A stretch of DNA of 64,000 nt from Halobacteriovorax sp. GB3 (GTDB taxonomy: Bacteria; Bdellovibrionota; Bacteriovoracia; Bacteriovoracales; Bacteriovoracaceae): contig NZ_JAQSLN010000003.1 of assembly GCF_028649655.1 (NCBI RefSeq), forward strand, positions 992,001 to 1,056,000. The letters are read 5' to 3'. Position numbers and translations under genes: made by a program. This document shows positions 1 to 8,748 of the stretch, one piece after another. Numbering within the stretch: the first letter of the stretch is position 1; each line of letters starts with the position of its first letter. The notes under the pieces were generated by a model. The model was given only the letters and a program-made list of their open reading frames with translations. It searched no databases and was not told the origin of the DNA.

Positions 1-2
1 AC

Positions 3-38
3 GCCTTAATCATCAGTTATTTAAAGGCCTCGTTTTTT
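3..38 (+). terminator. possible Rho-independent terminator of a gene left of the window
   Basis: An imperfect stem (GCCTT pairing with AAGGC, extended by AT pairs with a bulge) is followed four bases later by six Ts. The stem is weak and the gene it would serve lies outside the window, so this is tentative. Confidence 0.3.
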
Positions 39-114
39 ATACTCCTTTGATCCTCATCAAAGTTCGATAAAATATTAATCATAGCAATGACTAATAATAA
101 TCAAAGGAGGAATG

Positions 115-312
115 ATGGCACGTTTTGAGAAACCTCTTACAATCTGCGCCTGGAGCAAGAAAGTTAAGATTGATGACAATTGGCTTAGTCTCGAAGAATT
201 TCTTTATGAAGTTTTACACATCGACTTCTCACACGGCATAAGTCCAGAGATGGCAGAGAAAGTTCAAAGAGAAACTAAGGAAGCCTTGAAAGCTTCTGCT
301 GATTCACCTTAA
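115..312 (+). CDS. small hypothetical protein, 65 aa
   Basis: Not recognised. A strong Shine-Dalgarno sequence AAAGGAGG (103-110) lies just upstream of two consecutive ATG codons. The second ATG (115) has the more workable spacing of four bases, so it is chosen over 112. The product is soluble with no signal peptide or membrane segment. It is Trp- and Lys-rich at the N-terminus (ICAWSKKVKIDDNWLSLEEF) and has an acidic/basic helical C-terminus. It stands alone on the plus strand, and its last 38 bases overlap the end of the convergent TPR gene. Confidence 0.6.
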   Translation: MARFEKPLTICAWSKKVKIDDNWLSLEEFLYEVLHIDFSHGISPEMAEKVQRETKEALKASADSP

Positions 313-847
313 GGGCCTGACGTGTACTTTCAATTAAGTCCATATCTCCAAGTAGAATGCGAAGATCGAGTGACCTTAGAAAGTACTTCTCTGCCTCGTT
401 ATGAAGATGCTGATCAAATTTACATTTACCAAGGTGTTGGTAAGCAAAACTTAGATAATAACGAACACCTTCATCAGTGCTCTTTGAGCAGATATCTAAC
501 GCCTTTGTAAAAAGTTTTTCCGCTTTACCAAATTTTCCCATCCAATGATATACACTTCCAAGACGAAGAGTTGAAACCACAAGAGAGAGAAGAACTCTAT
601 TATCTTTAAAGATTTGATAAGCTTCTTTTAAGCTCTTTTCCGACTCTTCTAACTGCCAAGTAATTCGCTGATAAGTTCCGGCCAAAGACAGAAGAGACGC
701 GCGATCGATTTGATGACTTTGCTCTTTCGCCTTTTCTAAAATAAAGAGAATCCCCTTATTCATCTCCCCTATATCATCCGCTTCTTCTCTGAGGTTTTCG
801 AGCATACTATAATTCATATTGTAGGGAATATCAGATATCTTCATCAT
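275..847 (-). CDS. TPR-repeat protein, 190 aa
   Basis: The protein is all-helical with several tetratricopeptide-like units, for example around residues 90-120 (LGSVYHWMGKFGKAEKLFTK) and 128-160 (AYQHLGKCKFDQHLHNEAEK). TPR units normally mediate protein-protein contacts. There is no signal peptide, so it is probably cytoplasmic. Its start overlaps the pyrD stop as ATGA (844-847) and no separate Shine-Dalgarno is obvious, so translational coupling to pyrD is likely. It is the last gene of the dnaE-to-pyrD run. Its partner is unknown. The TPR assignment is fairly secure, but the function is not. Confidence 0.7.
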   Translation of the reverse strand: MMKISDIPYNMNYSMLENLREEADDIGEMNKGILFILEKAKEQSHQIDRASLLSLAGTYQRITWQLEESEKSLKEAYQIFKDNRVLLSLVVSTLRLGSVYHWMGKFGKAEKLFTKALDICSKSTDEGVRYYLSFAYQHLGKCKFDQHLHNEAEKYFLRSLDLRILLGDMDLIESTRQALKVNQQKLSRLP

Positions 848-1899
848 GGTGATTGAATCTCTTTCAATAAATCTTCAAAATTAGAAACACCATAGTAGGA
901 CATTTTAATTTCAAGCTCTCGCGCGATCTCTTTTAAAAGAGAAGGTCCTTGAAAAATAAAGGCCGAATAAATTTGAAGTGCACGCCCCCCGTTTTTCCAG
1001 TACTCCCACATTTGATCAAAATGAGAAAAGCCACCTATACCAATGAACTCGACTTCTGGTGTTTCTTTTAAATGATCCAAGCATAGGGAACGAACGTGAT
1101 GGGCCTTTTCATAAAGTAGCTTTCCTGAGACGCCACCAATTCCCCTCTCAGGCATAATCGTTGTATTTGTGGCCATCAGTCCTTCGAGTTTATATTTCTT
1201 TACAACTTCAATAATAGAAGGAAGATCTTCAGTATTAATATCTGGAGCAATTTTTAAATATAAGGGACAGTCTTGTTCTTTTCTTAGATCTTCTAATGCC
1301 TTAAAAATTTCTTCAAGTTCACTGGCCTTTTGTAAATCGCGAAGTCCTGGAGTGTTGGGCGAAGAAACATTGACGACTAAATAATCAGCAAGCCCAGCAA
1401 ATTTTCGATAAAGCTTTTGATAATCTCGTGGTGCTTCTTTGTCTGGAGTTAGCTTATTCTTGCCAAGATTAATTCCTAATGGTCTTTTATTACGATTTGC
1501 TCCCATCACATTATCAAATAGGACATCGGCCCCTTCATTATTAAAGCCCATACAATTTCGAAGAGACTCCTCTTCAATATAGCGAAAAAGCCTTGGCCTT
1601 TCATTTCCAGCTTGAGCAAGTGGTGTTACCGTCCCAACTTCAACTGCACCGAAAAATATACGAGAGAAAAAATCAATGGCCTCTCCATTTTTATCTAGGC
1701 CCGCAGCAAGACCCACAGGAAATTTCCAGCGATTGCGACCGACTTGAAGTTCAAACTTAGAAACCTCACTATCTAGTTCGCCCTGAACAAAAGAAAGCAA
1801 ATGAGGATAATGGGCCAAGAGATTAAGAGAGAGAGTATGCGCCTTTTCTGCATCCATAGAAAAGGCCATTTTTTTGAAAAGTTGGTAGGCAAAGTTCAT
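844..1899 (-). CDS. pyrD: dihydroorotate dehydrogenase (quinone), class 2
   Basis: Catalyses the fourth step of pyrimidine synthesis, oxidising dihydroorotate to orotate with a quinone acceptor at the inner membrane. The 351-residue length and the N-terminal helical extension (residues 1-50) mark the membrane-associated class 2 enzyme. Visible motifs include the FMN-site GLAAGLDKNGEA near residue 63, the substrate-site Asn loop CMGFNNEG, the catalytic-Ser segment VVNVSSPNTPGLRDLQ, YLKIAPD, and the C-terminal GIGGF and GRALQIYSAF phosphate-binding segments. The start is supported by AAGGA five bases upstream. The gene lies eight bases after the CsgG/FlgT-like lipoprotein gene and overlaps the TPR gene. 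Confidence 0.95.
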   Translation of the reverse strand: MNFAYQLFKKMAFSMDAEKAHTLSLNLLAHYPHLLSFVQGELDSEVSKFELQVGRNRWKFPVGLAAGLDKNGEAIDFFSRIFFGAVEVGTVTPLAQAGNERPRLFRYIEEESLRNCMGFNNEGADVLFDNVMGANRNKRPLGINLGKNKLTPDKEAPRDYQKLYRKFAGLADYLVVNVSSPNTPGLRDLQKASELEEIFKALEDLRKEQDCPLYLKIAPDINTEDLPSIIEVVKKYKLEGLMATNTTIMPERGIGGVSGKLLYEKAHHVRSLCLDHLKETPEVEFIGIGGFSHFDQMWEYWKNGGRALQIYSAFIFQGPSLLKEIARELEIKMSYYGVSNFEDLLKEIQSP

Positions 1900-1907
1900 A
1901 GATATCC

Positions 1908-2840
1908 TTAATAGAGCTGAACGAAGTCTCCTTCATGAACAGATCCTCCCGAGTGTAAAATGGCCACAGAACCATCTTTTCCAACATAATCGATAATTTC
2001 AATGGTTCCTTTTACTTCACCTTTTGAAACACCAATTAAAGCACCAGTCTCAGGATCATAAATCTCCTGCCCTTCAGTAATCACTTTTAAAATATCACCA
2101 ATATTAATTCCTGACTCACGTCCGGCATTAAGATAGATTTTATTCCCCATAATCTTTGCTACACGCCCGACCCAATCAAGCTTCGCCGAAATATCGAGAA
2201 CCTTCGGGATCGCTCTTCTAACAGCGACTTTAACTGCATAACGCAAGAGATCTCTACGGTACTGAAGTTTTGATTCTCTATCGGATACAAAAAAGCGAAA
2301 TGAACTATCATCGGCATAACCGTTAAGTGTATCTGTATAGATTTCTTTATTTCCGTTAACATCAAAGATTCTGATTTCAACTTTACTTTCAGTATAGGAC
2401 TTCGTCTCACGAACGAGTCCGATCTCATCTGTCTTCTCACGAATTCGCGCTTCAATAACACGACCAAAGATAACGAAATTTAACCCTTGAACTTTTGCCT
2501 TACGAGAAAGTTGAACAAGTTTAACCCCGCCTCCAGCATAAATTTCTTTTGAATTACCAAAAATCTTTTTGGCCATTGGATCAATGATGAACTCACCTGT
2601 ACGAGATAATTCTCTTAAAAGCTCGTTTGTAGCAGTAATACCTAAGTCCTTACCGCCATAAGGAGATTCATTAAAAAATGTTAAAAGAGCGACACGTTTT
2701 TTCACTCCATTGAAATATTGCCTAGGATTTTGTCTTGGTCTTTTACCGTGATCAGTTCTTTGAATCACTTGATTAGCACAAGAACTCCACACAAATAAAC
2801 CGAGTATTAGAATCAGATTTCTACATCTACCTTGCAACAT
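1908..2840 (-). CDS. CsgG/FlgT-like outer-membrane lipoprotein
   Basis: A 310-residue precursor with a signal peptide ending in a lipobox (WSSC, Cys at about residue 21). The central part (RVALLTFFNES..., then ...LNFVIFGRVIEARI) resembles the CsgG-type fold used by curli-secretion and flagellar FlgT-type proteins. The C-terminal part (GRVAKIMGNKIYLNAGRESG, then IGDILKV and DPETGALIGV) closely resembles the FlgT C-terminal SH3-like domain. A role in an envelope or flagellar-associated assembly is inference; a curlin-secretion role has no other support here. AAGGA lies eight bases before the ATG. It sits between a periplasmic protein gene and pyrD in one run. Confidence 0.65.
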   Translation of the reverse strand: MLQGRCRNLILILGLFVWSSCANQVIQRTDHGKRPRQNPRQYFNGVKKRVALLTFFNESPYGGKDLGITATNELLRELSRTGEFIIDPMAKKIFGNSKEIYAGGGVKLVQLSRKAKVQGLNFVIFGRVIEARIREKTDEIGLVRETKSYTESKVEIRIFDVNGNKEIYTDTLNGYADDSSFRFFVSDRESKLQYRRDLLRYAVKVAVRRAIPKVLDISAKLDWVGRVAKIMGNKIYLNAGRESGINIGDILKVITEGQEIYDPETGALIGVSKGEVKGTIEIIDYVGKDGSVAILHSGGSVHEGDFVQLY

Positions 2841-2868
2841 GAACTCTATCCTTGAGATACATTATTAA

Positions 2869-4269
2869 TTATTGCTGAGTTTTTTTGCCTTGAGACAAAT
2901 CCCTCATTACTAGTATAAAAGGATTTTGCTCATCTTCAAAACCTAGGACACGAGTTTCCTGTTCAATAGATTTATTTTTGAGTCCTTTCAATAGATCAAA
3001 GAGAACTTGATTCTCCCCTCGGTACTCCACTTGAAGAATTGTTTCATTGGCACCAATCGAGAGAACATCTGTCGACAATCTAAGTGTGACACCCTTAGTT
3101 TGAAGATACTTACTAAAACTCTCAACTTCTCCTACTGAACGAAATCCTCTAAGCTTGAGTTGTACTCTCTTTTTTTCATTGAGCATTTCGGCCAGAGATT
3201 TCTTGATATCTTTAAAGCGATTCATCGGTAAACGATAAACAAGACTTGCAGAGTTTGAACTCAACTCGTGCTCATCAGAAAATGAGAAGCTCGCTTTTTC
3301 AGTAATAAAGTCATAATAATTGACAATTTTCTTAGAGTTTAGATCTTGAAGAATAAAGTCCCCATCAAAGATAAGGTTACGCTTCATCACAAGTTCATCG
3401 TCCCCTGTCTTTTTGATATCAACTCTGATTTTTAACCAGAGAGATTGTTTTAGCTCATCATCCATATTCATAATGGCCATGGTTGTATTCTCTTGGAGTA
3501 CACCCTTGTCTTTATCAAAATAGGCAGTCGCTTCAACAGGAATCTTGAGGTAATTTACAAGCTTTTCTTTCATTGACTCATCAGCGACAATAACATCTTT
3601 AACAACGCCATTTAATGATTGTAGAAGCCAATTTCTCCAATACTGATGAATAACATTCGTAAAATCTTTTTCAAGCTTAACACCGAGATCAGTCCAGCTC
3701 ATATCTTGTAATTTGAAATCAACTGTTACAAAGAGGTTGTTAAAACTTCTAAAGTCTTCAGTTCTAGTGAAATCATAATAGAGTTCAGTCAAGAGCTTCT
3801 TATTCACCTTGGCAGAAACATTCATATAACGAGATTGGGCCATTTGAGTCGAGCGAGTCATCTTTCTTACCGAATAAGATGAGATCACTCTTTCAATGCG
3901 ACCAAAGCGCGATTTTAAATTCAGTTTTTTAACTCTTAGAGCATCTTCAAAGTCTTTTCTAACTTTAGTCGAAACTTCTTTATCCTCTTCAATTCCAAAC
4001 TTCTCTTTCAAGTTATTTTGAACTAACTGAAATTCCGCTTCAAATTTTTCATTGTAGCGAGTCCAAAAGTTTTGAGAATCAAGTCCAAGCTTTTTCATTT
4101 CTTTTGTAATGACATCAGTAAAAGCTTGATAGAGCAATTGCTTCTTAACAAACGTCAGAGAGTCATCCTCGTGAGAGTAAAATCTCCCCTCTCCATCTGT
4201 ATATTGTCCAGCTGAAAAACTAGAAATACTTACAGTCATCATTACTAGTGTTAAAATCCATTTTACCAT
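2869..4269 (-). CDS. conserved-looking exported protein of unknown function, about 466 aa
   Basis: Not recognised. It has a clear signal peptide (ILTLVMMTVSISSFSA) followed by a long, charged, mainly alpha/beta periplasmic protein without membrane segments. The first in-frame ATG (4276-4278) abuts the AGGG Shine-Dalgarno directly, so the next ATG (4267-4269), about nine bases downstream of it, is the better start. It lies 21 bases after dnaE and 28 bases before the CsgG/FlgT-like lipoprotein gene. The neighbouring pair may act together in the envelope, which is inference. No catalytic motif was identified. Confidence 0.6.
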   Translation of the reverse strand: MVKWILTLVMMTVSISSFSAGQYTDGEGRFYSHEDDSLTFVKKQLLYQAFTDVITKEMKKLGLDSQNFWTRYNEKFEAEFQLVQNNLKEKFGIEEDKEVSTKVRKDFEDALRVKKLNLKSRFGRIERVISSYSVRKMTRSTQMAQSRYMNVSAKVNKKLLTELYYDFTRTEDFRSFNNLFVTVDFKLQDMSWTDLGVKLEKDFTNVIHQYWRNWLLQSLNGVVKDVIVADESMKEKLVNYLKIPVEATAYFDKDKGVLQENTTMAIMNMDDELKQSLWLKIRVDIKKTGDDELVMKRNLIFDGDFILQDLNSKKIVNYYDFITEKASFSFSDEHELSSNSASLVYRLPMNRFKDIKKSLAEMLNEKKRVQLKLRGFRSVGEVESFSKYLQTKGVTLRLSTDVLSIGANETILQVEYRGENQVLFDLLKGLKNKSIEQETRVLGFEDEQNPFILVMRDLSQGKKTQQ

Positions 4270-4290
4270 TTTATGCATCCCTACAAAAAT

Positions 4291-7200
4291 TTATTGAATT
4301 GTATTTATATCTTCTAAGCGCCCATCAACGATGAATTTCACTCCATTCTCATTGAGAACCTCGTTTACCTTTGCCGCCAATTTTGGCGTAGGATTGACGA
4401 GATAATCTTCACCAAGAGGAAGTCGCGCTCGACCATTCTCATGTTCAAAGATAATGTGCATTGGCACACTACCACGATAACTTAGAAGAACTCTTTTTAA
4501 GCTCTCAAGTTTGTATTCATTGAACTTATCAATATTAACATTAATTCGTACTGAAGTAACCCTTGTCTCGGCCTGGTCTTTGAGCTTTTGAATTTTTGTT
4601 GGAAAAATCTTTCTCGGATCTTCCGATAAATTCACCTGACCAGTAATGAGTAACGGTTCATCAGTAGCGAGCAATTCTTCGAATTCAAGAAATGTTCTTG
4701 GGAATACAATACATTCAATCTTTCCTGAAAGGTCTTCCAATGTCGCAAAACACATACGGTCACCTTTTTTGGTCATGATGTTCTTTCGTTCAACAATCAT
4801 TCCACCAAGAACAATATCGCGCTTCCCATCTCCAGTTAAACCTTGAACTTCAGCAATTGGCATCGATGCCATTTGTAAAAGAATATCAGAATAGCGATCA
4901 AGCGGATGTCCTGAAACGTAAACTCCAATGAGCTCAGCTTCATGGAGAAGCTTTTCTCTATCGTCAAAGTCTTCAACAGGATTTATATCCAAAAGCTCTT
5001 TTGTCGACTGCTTCGCTTCTTCGGCCATTGCTCCAATATCAAATAGGCTCGTTTGCCCCAACTCTTTTTCTTTTTGTCTCTTTTGAGCATAACTAACGAC
5101 CATCTCCATATTTTCGAGCATCGTCTTACGGTTAAACTCTTTCTCGCAGTCATCGAATCCACCAACTTTGATAAGACACTCGACAACACGTTTAGAAACA
5201 AGCTTTAAATTCACTCGTTCACAAAAATCAATGAAACCAATATAAGGTCCATTTTCTGTTCTCTCGCGAACAATCTCTTCAACGGCATTTTCACCAACGT
5301 TCTTGATCGCCCCCATACCAAAGCGAAGATTATCTTCGACAACATTAAAGTGCCAAAGGGACTCATTCACATCAGGAGGAAGAACTTCAACATCATAGTT
5401 CTTTGCATCGTTAATATACGTCGTTACCTTTTCAGCGTTTGAAAGCTCCGTTGAAAGAAGTCCTGCAAAGAAACACGCTGGATAGTAATATTTCAAAAAT
5501 GCTGTTTGATAAGAAATATAAGAATAGGCAACAGCGTGTGATTTGTTAAAACCATACTCCGCAAATTTCGCCATCAGATCATAGAGGTGCTCGGCGATCT
5601 TAAGGTCATAGCCTCTTTCTTCGGCACCAGTTAAGAAGATCTGCTTGTGCTTTTCCATTTCCTTGAGCTTCTTCTTACCCATGGCACGTCTAAGCATATC
5701 CGCTTGACCAAGAGAGTAACCAGCAATGATCCTTGCAATGTTCATTACCTGCTCTTGATAAACAATAATTCCGTACGTATCTTTTAGAATTGGTCTAAGA
5801 TCTTCAAAAGGATAAGCTTCCTCTTTACGCCCGTGCTTAATCTCAACGAACTCATCGTGCATTCCCGATCCCATCGGTCCAGGACGGTAAAGCGCGTTGA
5901 TGGCGGTAATATCATCGATTGAATCAGGCATAATTCTCTTACAAAGATCGATCATACCAGAAGATTCAAGCTGGAAGACACCAGTGGTATTTCCATCACC
6001 AATAAATTTAAAAACATTTTGATCTTCATAATCAATGGCCTCGATATCAAAGCCTTTAACGTGATCTCTTTTAATAAAATCACAAGCAAGATCAATTACG
6101 GTAAGTGTTTTAAGACCGAGAAAGTCAAATTTAACAAGACCGATTTGCTCACCAAAGTCTTTATCAAATTGAATAACCTTCTCACCCTTACCACCTTTAA
6201 AAAGTGGACAGTACTCAACGAGAGGAAGGTTGGTAATAACAACCCCAGCAGCGTGAATACCAGCGTGGCGATAAAGCCCTTCTAGTCTTTTAGATATTGT
6301 GAAAATTTGACGAATCTTTGGATCCGTTTCAATAAGCTCTTGAAGTTTAGGCTCCATATCAATGGCCTTTTCAAGAGAGATTCCAATCTCATCAGGAATA
6401 AGCTTAGAGACCATATTGGCTTCAGCAAAAGAGAGATCAAATACTCTGGCGACATCTTTTACAACGGCCTTGGCCTGAAGCTTACCAAAAGTAATGATCT
6501 GACCAACTTTATCTTCACCATATTTTTGCGTTACATACTCAATAACTCTTTGACGTCCAGCCTGACAGAAATCGACGTCAAAGTCTGGCATCGAAATACG
6601 TTCTGGGTTAATGAAACGCTCAAAGAGAAGGTTGTATGGAAGAGGATCGATGTTGGTAATAAGCATGGCATAGGCAACGAGAGAACCCGCCCCAGATCCA
6701 CGACCAGGACCAACAGGAATTCCATTATCTTTTGACCATTGAATGAAATCGGCAACGATCAGAAAATATCCAGGGAATCCCATATCAATAATCATATCAA
6801 CTTCATATTTAAGTCGATCATAATACTTAGGTCTTAATTCTGATTCCCAATTATCTTGTTGAATTAATTTCGTAAAATGCGGACCTTTAAATCTCTCTTC
6901 AAGTCCTTCTGATGTGATTCGACGAAAGTAATCATTCATCGGCTCCCCTGTATCAATAGGATAGTCAGGAAGGTGATAAATCTGTTTTCCATCATCATCA
7001 GTCCACTTGAGCTCAACATTACATTTGTCAGCGATTTCAAGTGTATGATCACAGGCCTCTGGAATATAAGAGAAGGCACTTCTCATCTCCTCTGGAGACT
7101 TGTAGTAGAATTCCTGAGAAGTCATACGCATACGATTTTCATCGGCATATGTCTTTCCCGTTTGAACACACAGAAGAACTTCTTGTGCCTTCGCATCTTC

Positions 7201-7914
7201 AGGTGTCATATAGTGACAGTCATTCGTTGCAACAACTTTTAACTGATTTTCCTTGGCGTACTCGATGACTTTTTCATTAACAATCTTCTGCTCAGGAAGA
7301 CCATTTTCTTGAATCTCTAGATAGAAGTCGTCTTTTCCAAATACATCGACAAGTTTCTCAATGGCCTTCACGGCCCTGTCATCTTGACCAGTGAAGAAAT
7401 TGTATCCAACCTCGCCTTTTAAACAAGCTGTCGTACAAATAAGACCTTCAGAGTGTTCTCTTAAAAGTTCAATATCAGCTCTTGGCTTATAGTAGAACCC
7501 TTCCATATAAGCTTTTGATAAAAGTTTACAAAGGTTCTTAAAACCTGTGTTGTCTTTAGCCAGAAGAATTAAATGGTGAATTTGTCTTGATGCTTCTTCT
7601 TCATCTTGAGAACTCGCTGTCTTAGTTCTCTTGGCCGCACGACGATCATGGCGTGAACCAGGAGTGAAATAAATTTCAGAACCCAAGATTGGTTTAATGC
7701 CCGCATCTTTACAGCGACAATAAAAGTCGATCGCCCCAAACATATTTCCGTGATCGGTCTGAGCAATTGCAGGAACCCCAAGCTCTTGTGCTCTTGGAAT
7801 TAAGTCCTTTAATCGAATAGCTCCATCAAGGAGAGAATATTGGGTGTGAAGATGAAGGTGAACAAAACTGTCTGGGTGTGTTTCTTGAAAAGATTTTGGA
7901 GTTTCCTCACTCAT
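4291..7914 (-). CDS. dnaE: DNA polymerase III subunit alpha
   Basis: The replicative polymerase catalytic subunit, about 1207 residues, the usual size for DnaE. In order: PHP domain (HLHLHTQYSLLDGA, then AIAQTDHGNMFGAIDF), palm with GPGRGSGAGSLVAYAM and the catalytic acidic motif PDFDVDFC near residue 440, the third acidic segment KFDFLGLKTL, thumb and fingers, helix-hairpin-helix region, and an OB fold near residues 1030-1100 (IVLGGMIVERKNIMTKKGDR). A TTG codon five codons upstream is in frame, but GAGG nine bases before the ATG at 7912-7914 supports the shorter start. It heads a run with envelope genes and pyrD. Confidence 0.97.
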   Translation of the reverse strand: MSEETPKSFQETHPDSFVHLHLHTQYSLLDGAIRLKDLIPRAQELGVPAIAQTDHGNMFGAIDFYCRCKDAGIKPILGSEIYFTPGSRHDRRAAKRTKTASSQDEEEASRQIHHLILLAKDNTGFKNLCKLLSKAYMEGFYYKPRADIELLREHSEGLICTTACLKGEVGYNFFTGQDDRAVKAIEKLVDVFGKDDFYLEIQENGLPEQKIVNEKVIEYAKENQLKVVATNDCHYMTPEDAKAQEVLLCVQTGKTYADENRMRMTSQEFYYKSPEEMRSAFSYIPEACDHTLEIADKCNVELKWTDDDGKQIYHLPDYPIDTGEPMNDYFRRITSEGLEERFKGPHFTKLIQQDNWESELRPKYYDRLKYEVDMIIDMGFPGYFLIVADFIQWSKDNGIPVGPGRGSGAGSLVAYAMLITNIDPLPYNLLFERFINPERISMPDFDVDFCQAGRQRVIEYVTQKYGEDKVGQIITFGKLQAKAVVKDVARVFDLSFAEANMVSKLIPDEIGISLEKAIDMEPKLQELIETDPKIRQIFTISKRLEGLYRHAGIHAAGVVITNLPLVEYCPLFKGGKGEKVIQFDKDFGEQIGLVKFDFLGLKTLTVIDLACDFIKRDHVKGFDIEAIDYEDQNVFKFIGDGNTTGVFQLESSGMIDLCKRIMPDSIDDITAINALYRPGPMGSGMHDEFVEIKHGRKEEAYPFEDLRPILKDTYGIIVYQEQVMNIARIIAGYSLGQADMLRRAMGKKKLKEMEKHKQIFLTGAEERGYDLKIAEHLYDLMAKFAEYGFNKSHAVAYSYISYQTAFLKYYYPACFFAGLLSTELSNAEKVTTYINDAKNYDVEVLPPDVNESLWHFNVVEDNLRFGMGAIKNVGENAVEEIVRERTENGPYIGFIDFCERVNLKLVSKRVVECLIKVGGFDDCEKEFNRKTMLENMEMVVSYAQKRQKEKELGQTSLFDIGAMAEEAKQSTKELLDINPVEDFDDREKLLHEAELIGVYVSGHPLDRYSDILLQMASMPIAEVQGLTGDGKRDIVLGGMIVERKNIMTKKGDRMCFATLEDLSGKIECIVFPRTFLEFEELLATDEPLLITGQVNLSEDPRKIFPTKIQKLKDQAETRVTSVRINVNIDKFNEYKLESLKRVLLSYRGSVPMHIIFEHENGRARLPLGEDYLVNPTPKLAAKVNEVLNENGVKFIVDGRLEDINTIQ

Positions 7915-8046
7915 AGATAAATGCCTCAAAACTTGTGTGTCTGTCAGATTTGATTCTACCGTTTTCAGGGTCTTTTGTCAGTTGATGACGCGACACAAAT
8001 ACACATTTTAAGCATTTCTAACTATCTGAAATAAGGATATTAATAC

Positions 8047-8637
8047 TTAAATATTGAGATACCTCTTAAAGTGATCAATGACATTGCTAGGAAGCGTCAA
8101 TATATTGGAAATCTTTCCTCCAAAGCGACCACCAAGTCCACCCCACTGATTTTCATTAATGAGCTTTGCATCTTTTTGATCTGATAAATTGGAAAAGAGC
8201 ACTTGCCCTTCAAAGACAACGATTTCTGTCTCTCCTAAAAGAGGATTCACTTTCAAAAAGTAATCAGTCCCACGCACTCCAATTGAGGCCTGCTTAGAAA
8301 AGATCACTCCCTTATTTTGCTTCTTTCTAAGATAACTCTTCCAGCGACAAATCCCTTTTGTAATTTCATATTTCTTTTGAACTTCCTTAGAAGTTAAGGC
8401 CAGATTCATTTCACTACTTGGTCCTAGAACAATGTGATTACCCCACTCTTTAATTTCAAGTTTTATAAAACTTGCCTTCTTAGTTTCTAAAACCCCCTTA
8501 CCCTGAAGTGTATCACCTAATTTTAAAACCTTTCCATTATAGGAAGCACTTCCTTTAAGCTTTATTATCTTAGCTGTAGGGAGAGCGAGAATAGAAAATG
8601 AGAGAAAAAAGAAAAGAGAAAATACAATAGATTTCAC
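8047..8637 (-). CDS. FecR-domain exported protein, 196 aa
   Basis: Signal peptide (FSLFFFLSFSILA) followed by a FecR-like domain. The segment LKGSASYNGKVLKLGDTLQG is the typical opening of that fold, followed by VLETKKASFIKLEI, IVLGPSSEMNL and GVRGTDYFLKV. FecR-type domains occur in sigma-factor regulators and also in many stand-alone periplasmic proteins. No sigma or anti-sigma partner is adjacent, so a structural or binding role is as likely as signalling. The start is GTG with AGGAG five bases upstream. A second FecR-like protein lies at 18798-19940. The function is open. Confidence 0.7.
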   Translation of the reverse strand: MKSIVFSLFFFLSFSILALPTAKIIKLKGSASYNGKVLKLGDTLQGKGVLETKKASFIKLEIKEWGNHIVLGPSSEMNLALTSKEVQKKYEITKGICRWKSYLRKKQNKGVIFSKQASIGVRGTDYFLKVNPLLGETEIVVFEGQVLFSNLSDQKDAKLINENQWGGLGGRFGGKISNILTLPSNVIDHFKRYLNI

Positions 8638-8696
8638 AAAGGCTCCTAAAAAGAAATTTCAGCTATTTTCTCACTAGATCGCCTTTGATGCAAAAG

Positions 8697-8733
8697 AGGC
8701 AAAGCTTAATTATGTTTATATTAAGCTTTGCCT
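8697..8733 (-). terminator. Rho-independent terminator after the PhoX gene
   Basis: A perfect 14-base inverted repeat (AGGCAAAGCTTAAT / ATTAAGCTTTGCCT) with a nine-base loop lies 16 bases past the PhoX stop. On the minus strand it is followed by the T-rich CTCTTTT. Confidence 0.7.
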
Positions 8734-8748
8734 TATTATCTCAGAGAT

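Noticed and set aside
6307-6735. 142-residue plus-strand open frame inside dnaE
   Set aside because: It is a shadow of the conserved polymerase palm coding region. The sequence lacks any domain-like pattern.
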